6,065 bases of DNA from Alphaproteobacteria bacterium (GCA_030428345.1 JAUIBM010000205.1:1-6065); one strand, 5' to 3'. Positions 1 through 6,065 are shown, counted from the first letter of the stretch. Notes: generated from the sequence alone by a model not told the origin. A program made the numbers and translations.

Positions 1-450
1 GAAGAAGAAGATAGTGAAATTGATCCCCGGCAGCAGCACCAGCGCCAGGGCGAGCAGGTTGGCGGCGATGACCACCAGCGTGAACTTCGCCGCCAGAATC
101 ATCGATGGCAGCAGCGGCATCGGGCGGCCCGGCGCATCGCGCGGATAGTGGCGCTGCTCCACCAGTTCGGCGACGTCGTCCAGGAATATCCCCGCAAAGA
201 TCGCCGCGACAGGCCCGATCAGGAACCCCAGCCCGATGACGAATCCGGTTCCCGTCAGCCACAGCACCGCCGTGGCGACCCATGGCCATGCCTGCAGATA
301 GGGGACGAGCCAGGTCGAGATCGCCGATTCCAACCCGATCCAGGCGAGCACGAGCAGCAGCAGCGTCAGCCCGAGCGACTTCCACAATACCCCGCGAAAA
401 CCGGGTTCGAATATCTGGCTGGCGGCCAGTCTGGCGGATTGGATGATCAA
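1..450 (-). CDS. CysZ-like / EI24-domain integral membrane protein (N-terminal part, cut by window edge)
   Basis: Inner-membrane protein of the EI24/CysZ family. Characterised CysZ imports sulfate for cysteine synthesis; many alphaproteobacterial relatives carry that name by homology only, so the substrate is unproven here. The 150 visible codons have no stop. An N-terminal amphipathic stretch (Q4-F18, with IFEPGFRGVLWKSLG around 13-27) precedes a hydrophobic helix at about 26-45, a long hydrophobic segment at about 58-90 containing GFLIGPVAAIFAG (75-87), a polar loop DDVAELVEQRHYP (91-103) and another hydrophobic stretch from about 117. This order and the GP-containing second segment fit the family, usually about 230-240 aa, so roughly 80-90 residues are missing off the left edge. 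An in-frame TGA lies a few codons upstream and TTG (450-448) is the only usual start codon after it. AGGGG (461-457) sits 6 nt before it. Family assignment is firm; transport function is inferred. Confidence 0.85.
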   Translation of the reverse strand, partial: MIIQSARLAASQIFEPGFRGVLWKSLGLTLLLLVLAWIGLESAISTWLVPYLQAWPWVATAVLWLTGTGFVIGLGFLIGPVAAIFAGIFLDDVAELVEQRHYPRDAPGRPMPLLPSMILAAKFTLVVIAANLLALALVLLPGINFTIFFF

Positions 451-463
451 ACGTGGCCCCTGG

Positions 464-493
464 ATTGTCGGTGCGATGACGAGGCTGCGTCAA
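464..493 (-). promoter_or_regulatory. Weak sigma70-like promoter candidate for the CysZ-like gene
   Basis: On the minus strand TTGACG (493-488, 5 of 6 to the -35 consensus) is followed after 18 nt by GACAAT (469-464, 4 of 6 to the -10 consensus). Transcription would begin near 457, only about 7 nt before the TTG start and inside the ribosome binding site. The transcript would therefore be almost leaderless, which lowers confidence. It was found by eye only and could be chance. Confidence 0.22.
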
Positions 494-522
494 CGCGTTC
501 GCCCGCTGCACATGGGAACGCG
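494..522. repeat. Short inverted repeat in the CysZ-like / adenosine kinase intergenic region
   Basis: CGCGTTC (494-500) and GAACGCG (516-522) are perfect 7-bp inverted copies separated by 15 nt. The left copy lies in the palindrome AACGCGTT (492-499), so AACGCG also recurs directly 25 bp apart (492 and 517). It lies between two divergent genes and abuts the candidate -35 box at 488-493, a position where an operator could act. Short GC-rich repeats like this arise easily by chance. Confidence 0.3.
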
Positions 523-615
523 CATCCGCCGGTTCAAGCGGGGTTTCCTTCGCGCCGCCAAGCCGCTATGCACCGCTGAACAGCCACAGCCAGGCAACAA
601 TTCCGGGATATTTCG

Positions 616-1611
616 ATGAACGATACGCGCTTCGACGTGCTTACCATAGGTAATGCTATCGTCGACATCATAGCCAATGCCGACGACGATTTTCTGGTTG
701 GCAATGAAATCGTCAAGGGCGCCATGAACCTGATCGACGCCGACCGCGCGGTGATGCTCTACGACGCCATGGGCCCGGCAATGGAGGCCTCCGGCGGCAG
801 CGCCGGCAATACGGCGGCGGGCGTCGCCAGCCTTGGCGGGCGCGCCGCCTATTTCGGCAAGGTCGCGGACGACCAGCTCGGCGAATTCTTTCGCCACGAC
901 ATCCGCGCCGCCGGCGTCCATTTCGAGACGCGGTCGCTGCAGACGACGCCACCGACTGCGCGCTCGATGATCTTCGTCACGCCCGATGGCGAGCGTTCGA
1001 TGAACACCTATCTGGGCGCCTGCGTCGAACTTGGGCCGGAAGACATCGAGAAGGAGGTGGTCGCCTCGGCCGCCGTGACCTATTTCGAAGGCTATCTGTG
1101 GGATCCGCCGCTCGCCAAGGACGCGATCCGCCTGGCGGCCGATATCGCCCACGCCCATGACCGCCGCTTTTCCATGACGCTGTCCGACCCCTTTTGCGTC
1201 GATCGCTACCGCTCGGAATTTCTCGAATTGATGCGTTCCGGCACGGTCGACATCGTCTTCGCCAACGAGGCGGAACTGAAATCGCTCTACCAGACCGCCT
1301 CCTTTGAGGCGGCGCTGGACGCGGTAAGGGCGGATTGCGCGCTTGCGGCGGTCACGCGCAGCGAAAAGGGATCGGTGATCGTCACGCGCGATGAAACCCA
1401 TGCGATCAACGCCTTCCCGATCGAGACGCTGGTGGACACGACGGGCGCCGGCGATCTCTATGCGGCCGGTTTCCTGTTCGGCCTCACCAATGGCCGCAAT
1501 CTCGTCGAATGTGGGCATATCGGTTCGCTCGCCGCCGCGCGCGTCATCCAGCAATTTGGCCCGCGTCCGCGCGAGAGCCTGAAGGCGCTGCTGGAGCAGG
1601 AAGGTCTCTAG
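616..1611 (+). CDS. Adenosine kinase, PfkB/ribokinase family
   Basis: Complete 331-aa cytosolic carbohydrate/nucleoside kinase, most likely phosphorylating adenosine to AMP with ATP (purine salvage). The PfkB fold is visible throughout: an N-terminal beta-strand with IGNAIVD (11-17), the substrate-side glycine motif GGSAGNTA (60-67), a lid-like section around 75-110, FANEAEL in the middle of the C-terminal half, and the PfkB signature DTTGAGD (274-280). D280 of that signature is the expected catalytic base, and the glycines form the anion hole. Length is normal for the family. ATG 616 is chosen because homologues begin just before the GNAIVD strand; a weak GGGA (605-608) lies 7 nt upstream. 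A methyltransferase gene follows after 7 bp, suggesting an operon. PfkB kinases are hard to tell apart by sequence, so another sugar or nucleoside substrate (ribokinase-like) is possible; adenosine is preferred from overall resemblance to alphaproteobacterial proteins with that name. Confidence 0.9.
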   Translation: MNDTRFDVLTIGNAIVDIIANADDDFLVGNEIVKGAMNLIDADRAVMLYDAMGPAMEASGGSAGNTAAGVASLGGRAAYFGKVADDQLGEFFRHDIRAAGVHFETRSLQTTPPTARSMIFVTPDGERSMNTYLGACVELGPEDIEKEVVASAAVTYFEGYLWDPPLAKDAIRLAADIAHAHDRRFSMTLSDPFCVDRYRSEFLELMRSGTVDIVFANEAELKSLYQTASFEAALDAVRADCALAAVTRSEKGSVIVTRDETHAINAFPIETLVDTTGAGDLYAAGFLFGLTNGRNLVECGHIGSLAAARVIQQFGPRPRESLKALLEQEGL

Positions 1612-1618
1612 CCGGCCG

Positions 1619-2248
1619 ATGGCGGGCGGCGATTCCCCTGGCGAACGCATCCTGCGGGGCTATGAGGATTCCGCAAACGAACTGATCGCGCGGTATGAGG
1701 CGATCTCCTCGGCGCGGGAATATGCGCCGCTTGCCCACCTGCTGCCGGCGCGTGCGGGACGCGTCCTCGATCTGGGCGCCGGTACGGGCCGCGATGCGGC
1801 CTGGTTCGCGGGCATGGGCCATTCGGTTCTGGCCGTCGAGCCGGTCCGCCGGTTTCGCGCGGCCGGCGCGCGTCTGCATCCCACCGCCGGCATCGAATGG
1901 GTCGACGACACGTTGCCGGCGCTGCGCTCGGTGACGTCCCGCGGCCTGCGCTTCGATCTCGTCAACGTAAACGGCGTCTGGCAGCATCTGGATGCCGGGC
2001 AACGCCACACGGCCATGCCCGTCCTGCGCGCGCTTGTCGCGCCGGAAGGCCGTCTGGTCGTGTCGGTTCGGCACGGCCCTGGCGCTCCGTCCCGGCCGTG
2101 CTTTCAGGCGCCGGCCCAGGACACGATCGATTGCGCCGTCGACAACGGGTTTGCGCTCGACTACGCCGAGGAGCGCGAGTCGATCCATCCGGCCAACCGC
2201 GCCGCCGGGGTGACATGGACCTGGCTGGTCTTTTCGCCGGCTATTTAG
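1619..2248 (+). CDS. Class I SAM-dependent methyltransferase
   Basis: Complete 209-aa soluble protein with a Rossmann-type methyltransferase fold. Motif I, RVLDLGAGTG (48-57), binds SAM and runs on into RDAAWFA. The acidic residue closing strand 2 is E74 in LAVEP (71-75), which should hold the ribose hydroxyls. WVDDTLP (94-100) is in the motif III position, FDLVNVNGVWQHL (112-124) in the motif IV region, and GRLVVSVRHGP (144-154) forms the later strand. The arrangement YEDSANELIARYE (15-27), then motif I, then RHGP resembles a family of small uncharacterised proteobacterial methyltransferases; the methyl acceptor is unknown. The start ATG lies 7 bp after the kinase stop; the best Shine-Dalgarno, AGGAAGG (1598-1604), is inside the kinase 3' end at a longish 14 nt, consistent with translational coupling. 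The last 8 bp overlap the convergent mutS end. Enzyme class is secure; specificity cannot be read from sequence. Confidence 0.88.
   Translation: MAGGDSPGERILRGYEDSANELIARYEAISSAREYAPLAHLLPARAGRVLDLGAGTGRDAAWFAGMGHSVLAVEPVRRFRAAGARLHPTAGIEWVDDTLPALRSVTSRGLRFDLVNVNGVWQHLDAGQRHTAMPVLRALVAPEGRLVVSVRHGPGAPSRPCFQAPAQDTIDCAVDNGFALDYAEERESIHPANRAAGVTWTWLVFSPAI
2241..2248. other. Tail-to-tail overlap of methyltransferase and mutS stop codons
   Basis: The 8-bp sequence CTATTTAG carries both stops. TAG on the plus strand (2246-2248) ends the methyltransferase, and TAG on the minus strand (complement of 2241-2243) ends mutS. There is no room for an intergenic terminator, and I saw no stem followed by a T-run on either strand nearby. 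Transcripts from either side must therefore end inside the opposing gene or by a factor-dependent mechanism. Confidence 0.95.
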
Positions 2249-4973
2249 CCAGCGCCCGCAGTTCATAGAGCTTTTCGAGCGCCTCGCGGGGCGTCATCTC
2301 GTCGGGGACCAGCGCCGCGACGGCTTGCGCCAGTGCGTCCGGCACATAGGGTGCGGGCTGCTTCTCGCGCAGCGCAATGGAGAAGAGCGGCAAGTCGTCC
2401 ACCAGCGCGGAGGCCGGCTTTGCCCGCTCGGTGTTTTCCAGCTGGTCGAGCACGGTGCGCGCCCGCGCCACCACCGCCTCCGGCAGGCCGGCGAGCCGTG
2501 CCACCTGGATGCCGTAGGACCGGTCCGCCGCGCCCGGCGCGACCTCGTGCAGGAACACGACGTCGCCTTTCCATTCCTTGACCTTCATCGTCACATTGGC
2601 GAGGCGATGCAGCGGTTCGGCAAGGGCGGTGAGCTCGTGATAATGCGTCGCGAAGAGCGCGCGGCTGCGATTGGCCTCATGCAGATGCTCGATCGTCGCC
2701 CAGGCGATGGAAAGCCCGTCAAACGTCGCCGTGCCGCGTCCGATCTCGTCGAGGATAACCAGCGAGCGTTCGCCGGCCTGGTTGAGAATGGCGGCGGTCT
2801 CGACCATCTCCACCATGAAGGTGGAGCGCCCGCGCGCCAGATCGTCCGCCGCGCCGACTCGGCTGAACAGGCGGTCGACGACGCCGATATGGGCGGCGCG
2901 CGCCGGCACCCAGGAGCCCGCCTGGGCCAGGATGGCGATCAGCGCGTTCTGGCGCAGGAAGGTCGACTTGCCGCCCATGTTCGGGCCGGTCAGCAGCCAG
3001 ATCCGGCCATTGCGCCCGCCTTCCTCCGCGCCGATGTCGCAATCATTCGGTACGAAGGGTCCGTCGCCGCTGCGGCGCAGCGCCTGTTCCACGACCGGAT
3101 GGCGTCCGCCCTCGATCTTCATCGCCAGGCTGTCGTCGACCGCCGGCCGGCAGTAATCCTCGCTCGCCGCCAGTTCGGCGAGCGCGGCCGAGACGTCCAG
3201 CAGGGCGAGGGCGTCGGCCGCCGCGCCGATCGCGTCCGCCTGCGCCAGCACCTCGGCCTGCAGGTTGTCGAAGATTTCGAGCTCGATCTGCAGCGCGCGT
3301 CCCGCCGCATTGGCGATGCGGCTTTCGATGTCGGCGAGTTCCCCGGTGGAAAAGCGCATGGCATTGGCCAGCGTCTGGCGGTGGCTGAACTGAGCCTTGC
3401 CCTCCGCCGAGGTCAATGCGTCGGCATTGTTCGCCGTCACTTCGATGAAATAGCCCAGCACGTTGTTGTAGCGAATCTTGAGGTTCCGGACGCCGGTCTC
3501 CTCGGCATAGCGCTGCTGCATGCCTGCGATAACCTGCCGGCTCTCATCGCGCAGCCGCCGCAATTCGTCGAATTCGGGGCTGTATCCGGCGCGCACGAAG
3601 CCGCCGTCGCGCTTCAGCAGGGGCGTCTCCTCGGCGAGCGCAGCCTCCAGATGCCGCGCCAGATCGTGCGGCGCGGCGGCGAGCATGGCGATGGCCTGCG
3701 CCAGTTCGGCGGGAGGCTCGGCGTCGCCGAAGAGCCCGGCAACCGCCCGTGCGCCGCCGAGTCCGGAGGCGATTGCGCCCAGATCGCGCGGGCCGCCGCG
3801 ATTGAGCGAAAGGCGGGCCAGCGCACGCGGCATGTCCGCTACCGATTTCAGCGTGTCGCGCAAATCGCGCGCGAGCTTGCGCTCCTCCAGCAGGAACGCG
3901 ACGGAATCGAGCCGCGCATCGATCGCGCCGGGATCGGTCAGGGGATTGAGCAGCCGCTGCGCCAGCAGCCGCGCTCCGGCGCCCGTCACCGTCCGGTCGA
4001 TCGCCTTCAACAGGCTGCCCTCGCGCTCTCCGCCCAGCGTGCGGGCAAGCTCCAGATTGGCCCGCGTCGCCGCGTCGATGAACATCGTGTCGCTGGAGCC
4101 CTCTCGCACCGGCCGCGCCAGCGCCGCGCGCTCGCCCAGTTGCGTCTTCTCGACATAGGCGAGAATCGCTCCGGCGGCGGCGCATTCCGGGCGGCTGAAA
4201 TTGCCAAGGCCGTCGAGCGTCGCCACCGCGAAGTGCCTCGCCAGGCGCTCGCTTGCCGCTGCGCTGTCGAAGGTGCTGGCCGGCTGGGGCGACAGCGCCA
4301 TGCGCGCCTCGCGCAGCACCGGACCGCATTGCGCGTCGTCCAGAAGGGTGTCGGGAACCACCAGTTCGCTGGGATCGATCCGCGCCAGATCGGCGGCAAG
4401 CCGCTGCGGTCCGGTCTCGCAGACGCGGAAGGCCCCGGTCGAAAGATCGATCCACGCGATGGCGAACTCGTCGCGCCCTTCGCCGGCGCGCACCCGCGCC
4501 AGCGCCGCCAGGAAATTGTCGCGGCCCGGATCGAGCAGCTTCTCCTCGGTGATCGTGCCCGGCGTCACCAGCCGCGTGACCTCTCGCCGCACCACCGATT
4601 TCGAGCCGCGCTTCCTGGCTTCCGCCGGATCCTCGACCTGCTCGCAGACCGCGACGCGGAAGCCCTTGGAGATCAGCTTGTGCAGATAGTCCTCGGCCGC
4701 ATGCACCGGAACGCCGCACATGGCGATGTCCTCGCCCAGATGCTTGCCGCGTTTTGTCAGCGCGATGCCGAGCGCACGCGAGGCGATTTCGGCGTCTTCA
4801 AAGAACAATTCGTAGAAATCGCCCATCCGGTAGAACAGCAGCATGCCGCGATGGGCGGACTTGATCTCCAGATATTGCTCCATCATCGGCGTCGCGCGCC
4901 CGGCGGCGGGCGCCGGTGCGCCAGCCTCTTCCGGGTTCGGCGGCTGCCTGGTGTTTTCTTTCGCAACGGTCAC
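2241..4973 (-). CDS. mutS: DNA mismatch repair protein MutS
   Basis: Complete 910-aa MutS, the ATPase that recognises mismatches and small loops and recruits MutL. A Pro/Ala-rich tail (about 1-28) precedes MutS domain I, whose GDFYE (51-55) supplies the wedging Phe53 and Glu55 equivalent to the E. coli Phe-X-Glu motif. Connector, lever and clamp regions occupy roughly 150-560, including GYFIEVT near residue 505. The ATPase domain follows, with Walker A GPNMGGKST (663-671), Walker B ILDE ending at D742/E743, the adjoining signature GRGTATFDG, and ATHYHEL (775-781). The C-terminal helix PDEMTPREALEKLYEL (890-905) is the usual dimer/tetramer-contact tail. No motif is missing and length is normal. 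The GTG start (4973-4971) is preferred over an in-frame ATG at 5051 because AGGAG (4986-4982) lies 8 nt before it and the extra 26 residues do not look like MutS. Divergent from the malic enzyme gene and convergent with the methyltransferase. Confidence 0.97.
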   Translation of the reverse strand: MTVAKENTRQPPNPEEAGAPAPAAGRATPMMEQYLEIKSAHRGMLLFYRMGDFYELFFEDAEIASRALGIALTKRGKHLGEDIAMCGVPVHAAEDYLHKLISKGFRVAVCEQVEDPAEARKRGSKSVVRREVTRLVTPGTITEEKLLDPGRDNFLAALARVRAGEGRDEFAIAWIDLSTGAFRVCETGPQRLAADLARIDPSELVVPDTLLDDAQCGPVLREARMALSPQPASTFDSAAASERLARHFAVATLDGLGNFSRPECAAAGAILAYVEKTQLGERAALARPVREGSSDTMFIDAATRANLELARTLGGEREGSLLKAIDRTVTGAGARLLAQRLLNPLTDPGAIDARLDSVAFLLEERKLARDLRDTLKSVADMPRALARLSLNRGGPRDLGAIASGLGGARAVAGLFGDAEPPAELAQAIAMLAAAPHDLARHLEAALAEETPLLKRDGGFVRAGYSPEFDELRRLRDESRQVIAGMQQRYAEETGVRNLKIRYNNVLGYFIEVTANNADALTSAEGKAQFSHRQTLANAMRFSTGELADIESRIANAAGRALQIELEIFDNLQAEVLAQADAIGAAADALALLDVSAALAELAASEDYCRPAVDDSLAMKIEGGRHPVVEQALRRSGDGPFVPNDCDIGAEEGGRNGRIWLLTGPNMGGKSTFLRQNALIAILAQAGSWVPARAAHIGVVDRLFSRVGAADDLARGRSTFMVEMVETAAILNQAGERSLVILDEIGRGTATFDGLSIAWATIEHLHEANRSRALFATHYHELTALAEPLHRLANVTMKVKEWKGDVVFLHEVAPGAADRSYGIQVARLAGLPEAVVARARTVLDQLENTERAKPASALVDDLPLFSIALREKQPAPYVPDALAQAVAALVPDEMTPREALEKLYELRALAK

Positions 4974-4981
4974 CCGGCGCT

Positions 4982-4986
4982 CTCCT
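4982..4986 (-). promoter_or_regulatory. Ribosome binding site that fixes the mutS GTG start
   Basis: AGGAG on the minus strand is 8 nt upstream of GTG 4973-4971. This is the only good Shine-Dalgarno sequence near the beginning of the frame and is the main reason for preferring GTG over the ATG 78 bp further upstream. Confidence 0.8.
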
Positions 4987-4998
4987 GTTCGCCCGCAA

Positions 4999-5026
4999 GC
5001 GGTGCGCGACCATCTCGCAGCACCGC
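4999..5026. repeat. Inverted repeat upstream of mutS
   Basis: GCGGTGC (4999-5005) and GCACCGC (5020-5026) are perfect 7-bp inverted copies with a 14-nt spacer. If mutS is transcribed from the candidate promoter at 5037-5065, this would form a GC-rich hairpin in the 5' leader, ending 12 nt before the ribosome binding site; as DNA it could be a dyad operator. No T-run follows on either strand, so it does not look like an intrinsic terminator. Chance occurrence is possible in DNA this GC-rich. Confidence 0.35.
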
Positions 5027-5036
5027 GCGCAAGGCA

Positions 5037-5065
5037 AGGATAGGGCTGCAAAGCTGTGTTGGAAA
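5037..5065 (-). promoter_or_regulatory. Candidate sigma70-like promoter for mutS
   Basis: On the minus strand TTTCCA (5065-5060) and TATCCT (5042-5037) are spaced by 17 nt, each matching 4 of 6 consensus bases, and the -10 is preceded by C as is often seen in alphaproteobacteria. Transcription would start near 5030, giving a leader of about 57 nt. The in-frame ATG at 5051 would then lie upstream of the transcript, which agrees with the GTG start. Weak by eye. Confidence 0.28.
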
Positions 5066-5133
5066 ACCGCCGCGTTCATGCAAGAAGGTCGGCAAAACGG
5101 CTCGCGAACAATGCCGGGTCGCAAAGATCGAGC

Positions 5134-5140
5134 GGGAGGA
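5134..5140 (+). promoter_or_regulatory. Ribosome binding site of the malic enzyme gene
   Basis: GGGAGGA is a strong Shine-Dalgarno sequence just ahead of two tandem in-frame ATG codons (5142 and 5145). From GGAGG (5135-5139) the spacing is 2 nt to the first ATG and 5 nt to the second, so the second is preferred. No convincing promoter was seen for this gene between 4974 and 5133. Confidence 0.8.
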
Positions 5141-5144
5141 AATG

Positions 5145-6065
5145 ATGGCTGCGAATACCAGGGATGCGATGCGGGGACCGTCCGTTTCCGACGAGGAGGC
5201 GCTGGAGTTTCACCGTCGCGGCCGTCCCGGAAAGCTGGAGATCGTCCCAACCAAGCCGATGGCCACCCAGCGCGACCTGGCGCTGGCCTATTCGCCGGGC
5301 GTCGCCGCGCCGGTGAAGGCGATCGCCGAGGATCCCGACAGCGCCTATGACTACACCACGCGCGGCAATATGGTCGCCGTCATCACCAATGGCACGGCGA
5401 TCCTGGGGCTCGGCGATCTGGGCGCGCTCGCCTCCAAGCCGGTGATGGAGGGCAAGGCGGTCCTGTTCAAGCGATTCGCCGATGTCGATTCCATCGACCT
5501 GGAGATCGACACCACCGATATCGACGCCTTCATCAATGCGGTGCGCTATCTGGGACCCTCCTTCGGCGGCATCAACCTGGAGGACATCAAGGCCCCGGAC
5601 TGCTTCATCATCGAGCAGACCCTGCGCGAGGCGATGGACATTCCGGTGTTTCACGACGACCAGCACGGCACCGCCATCATCGCGGCGGCTGGCCTGATCA
5701 ACGCCCTTCACCTCACCGGACGCGACATGAGGAAGACGCGCCTCGTGTGCAACGGCGCGGGCGCGGCGGGCATCGCCTGCATCGAATTGATCAAGGCGAT
5801 GGGTTTCAATCCGGCCAATGTCATCCTGTGCGACACCAAGGGGCCGGTCTACAAGGGCCGGCAGGAGGGCATGAACCAGTGGAAATCGGCGCATGCGGTG
5901 GAGACCGATGCGCGGACGCTGGAGGAGGCGATGGTCGGGACGGACATCTTCCTCGGTCTTTCCGTCAAGGGCGCGCTGACCCCGGCCATGGTGACCTCGA
6001 TGGCCGACAAGCCGATCATCTTCGCCATGGCCAATCCCGACCCGGAAATCACGCCGGGCGAGGTC
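5145..6065 (+). CDS. maeB: Malic enzyme, MaeB type (N-terminal part, cut by window edge)
   Basis: Malate dehydrogenase (oxaloacetate-decarboxylating): converts L-malate to pyruvate and CO2 while reducing NAD(P)+, linking the TCA cycle to pyruvate and reducing power. The 307 visible codons have no stop. Landmarks in order: AYSPGVAAP (48-56) with Tyr49 in the catalytic-tyrosine position; GNMVAVITNGTAILGLGDLG (74-93); VMEGKAVLFK (100-109) with the catalytic-lysine candidate K104; NLEDIKAP (144-151) with the metal-binding E146/D147; VFHDDQHGTA (168-177) with D171/D172; dinucleotide-binding NGAGAAG (203-209); and ANPDPEI near the right edge. Bacterial MaeB proteins are commonly about 760 aa with a C-terminal phosphotransacetylase-like domain, which would lie outside the window, so this hybrid form is inferred. 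NAD versus NADP preference (rhizobial Dme or Tme) cannot be decided. ATG 5145 is chosen on ribosome-binding-site spacing; ATG 5142 would add one Met. Divergent from mutS. Confidence 0.95.
   Translation, partial: MAANTRDAMRGPSVSDEEALEFHRRGRPGKLEIVPTKPMATQRDLALAYSPGVAAPVKAIAEDPDSAYDYTTRGNMVAVITNGTAILGLGDLGALASKPVMEGKAVLFKRFADVDSIDLEIDTTDIDAFINAVRYLGPSFGGINLEDIKAPDCFIIEQTLREAMDIPVFHDDQHGTAIIAAAGLINALHLTGRDMRKTRLVCNGAGAAGIACIELIKAMGFNPANVILCDTKGPVYKGRQEGMNQWKSAHAVETDARTLEEAMVGTDIFLGLSVKGALTPAMVTSMADKPIIFAMANPDPEITPGEV

Noticed and set aside
1..14. GAA-GAA-GAA triplet run at the window edge
   Set aside because: It simply encodes three consecutive Phe residues in a membrane helix on the minus strand; no longer repeat is present.
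544..572. TTTCCT ... TATGCA as a promoter for the adenosine kinase
   Set aside because: The -35 matches only 3 of 6 consensus bases, so it is not better than expected by chance.
148..579. 143-codon plus-strand open frame opposite the CysZ-like gene
   Set aside because: Its translation is Gln/Pro/Arg-rich and low in hydrophobic residues, while the opposite strand encodes a clear membrane protein; it is an antisense shadow.
490..1650. 386-codon open frame on the minus strand opposite the adenosine kinase
   Set aside because: It is an Arg/Gly/Asp-rich translation typical of the antisense of a GC-rich gene, with no recognisable domain, and it fully covers a gene with clear PfkB motifs.
1544..2266. 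240-codon minus-strand open frame opposite the methyltransferase
   Set aside because: Arg-rich shadow without motifs; the plus-strand frame has a full SAM-binding motif set.
3544..4719. 391-codon open frame on the same strand as mutS in another frame
   Set aside because: Extreme Arg/Ala/Gly composition and nested completely inside mutS; an out-of-frame product of GC-rich codons.
5088..5126. Loose direct repeat GGTCGGCAAAA / GGGTCGCAAAG upstream of the malic enzyme gene
   Set aside because: The match is imperfect and needs an indel; too weak to call an operator by eye.
5076..5894. 272-codon minus-strand open frame opposite the malic enzyme
   Set aside because: The plus strand carries the complete series of malic enzyme catalytic and cofactor motifs; the antisense frame shows none of its own.

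Overview
This is a GC-rich, densely coding chromosomal segment, most likely from an alphaproteobacterium and possibly a Hyphomicrobiales/rhizobial relative. The clues are the strong GC bias at third codon positions, a divergent mutS / malic enzyme pair of a kind familiar in that class, and a CysZ/EI24-type membrane protein and adenosine kinase with alphaproteobacterial-looking sequences. The taxonomic call is inference from protein resemblance; no rRNA or other marker is present.

Layout. (1) Positions 1-450, minus strand: N-terminal 150 codons of a CysZ-like (EI24 family) membrane protein, cut by the left edge. (2) 451-615: a 165-bp divergent intergenic region with a weak promoter candidate and a short inverted repeat. 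(3) 616-1611, plus: a complete PfkB-family sugar/nucleoside kinase, best called adenosine kinase. (4) 1619-2248, plus: a class I SAM-dependent methyltransferase, 7 bp behind the kinase and probably co-transcribed with it. (5) 2241-4973, minus: complete mutS, whose stop codon overlaps the 3' end of the methyltransferase gene tail to tail by 8 bp. (6) 4974-5144: a 171-bp divergent intergenic region carrying the mutS and malic enzyme control signals. (7) 5145-6065, plus: the N-terminal 307 codons of a MaeB-type malic enzyme, running off the right edge without a stop.

How the genes relate. The kinase and methyltransferase form a small two-gene unit. SAM-dependent methylation yields S-adenosylhomocysteine, whose hydrolysis releases adenosine, the presumed kinase substrate, so a metabolic link is possible but not shown. 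mutS (mismatch repair) and the malic enzyme (C4-to-C3 carbon metabolism) share only a divergent control region. I see no mobile element, CRISPR array, tRNA/rRNA gene, phage gene or defence cassette. All the remaining long open frames look like GC-driven shadows of these five genes. I find no convincing novel system here; the findings listed are small-scale observations.
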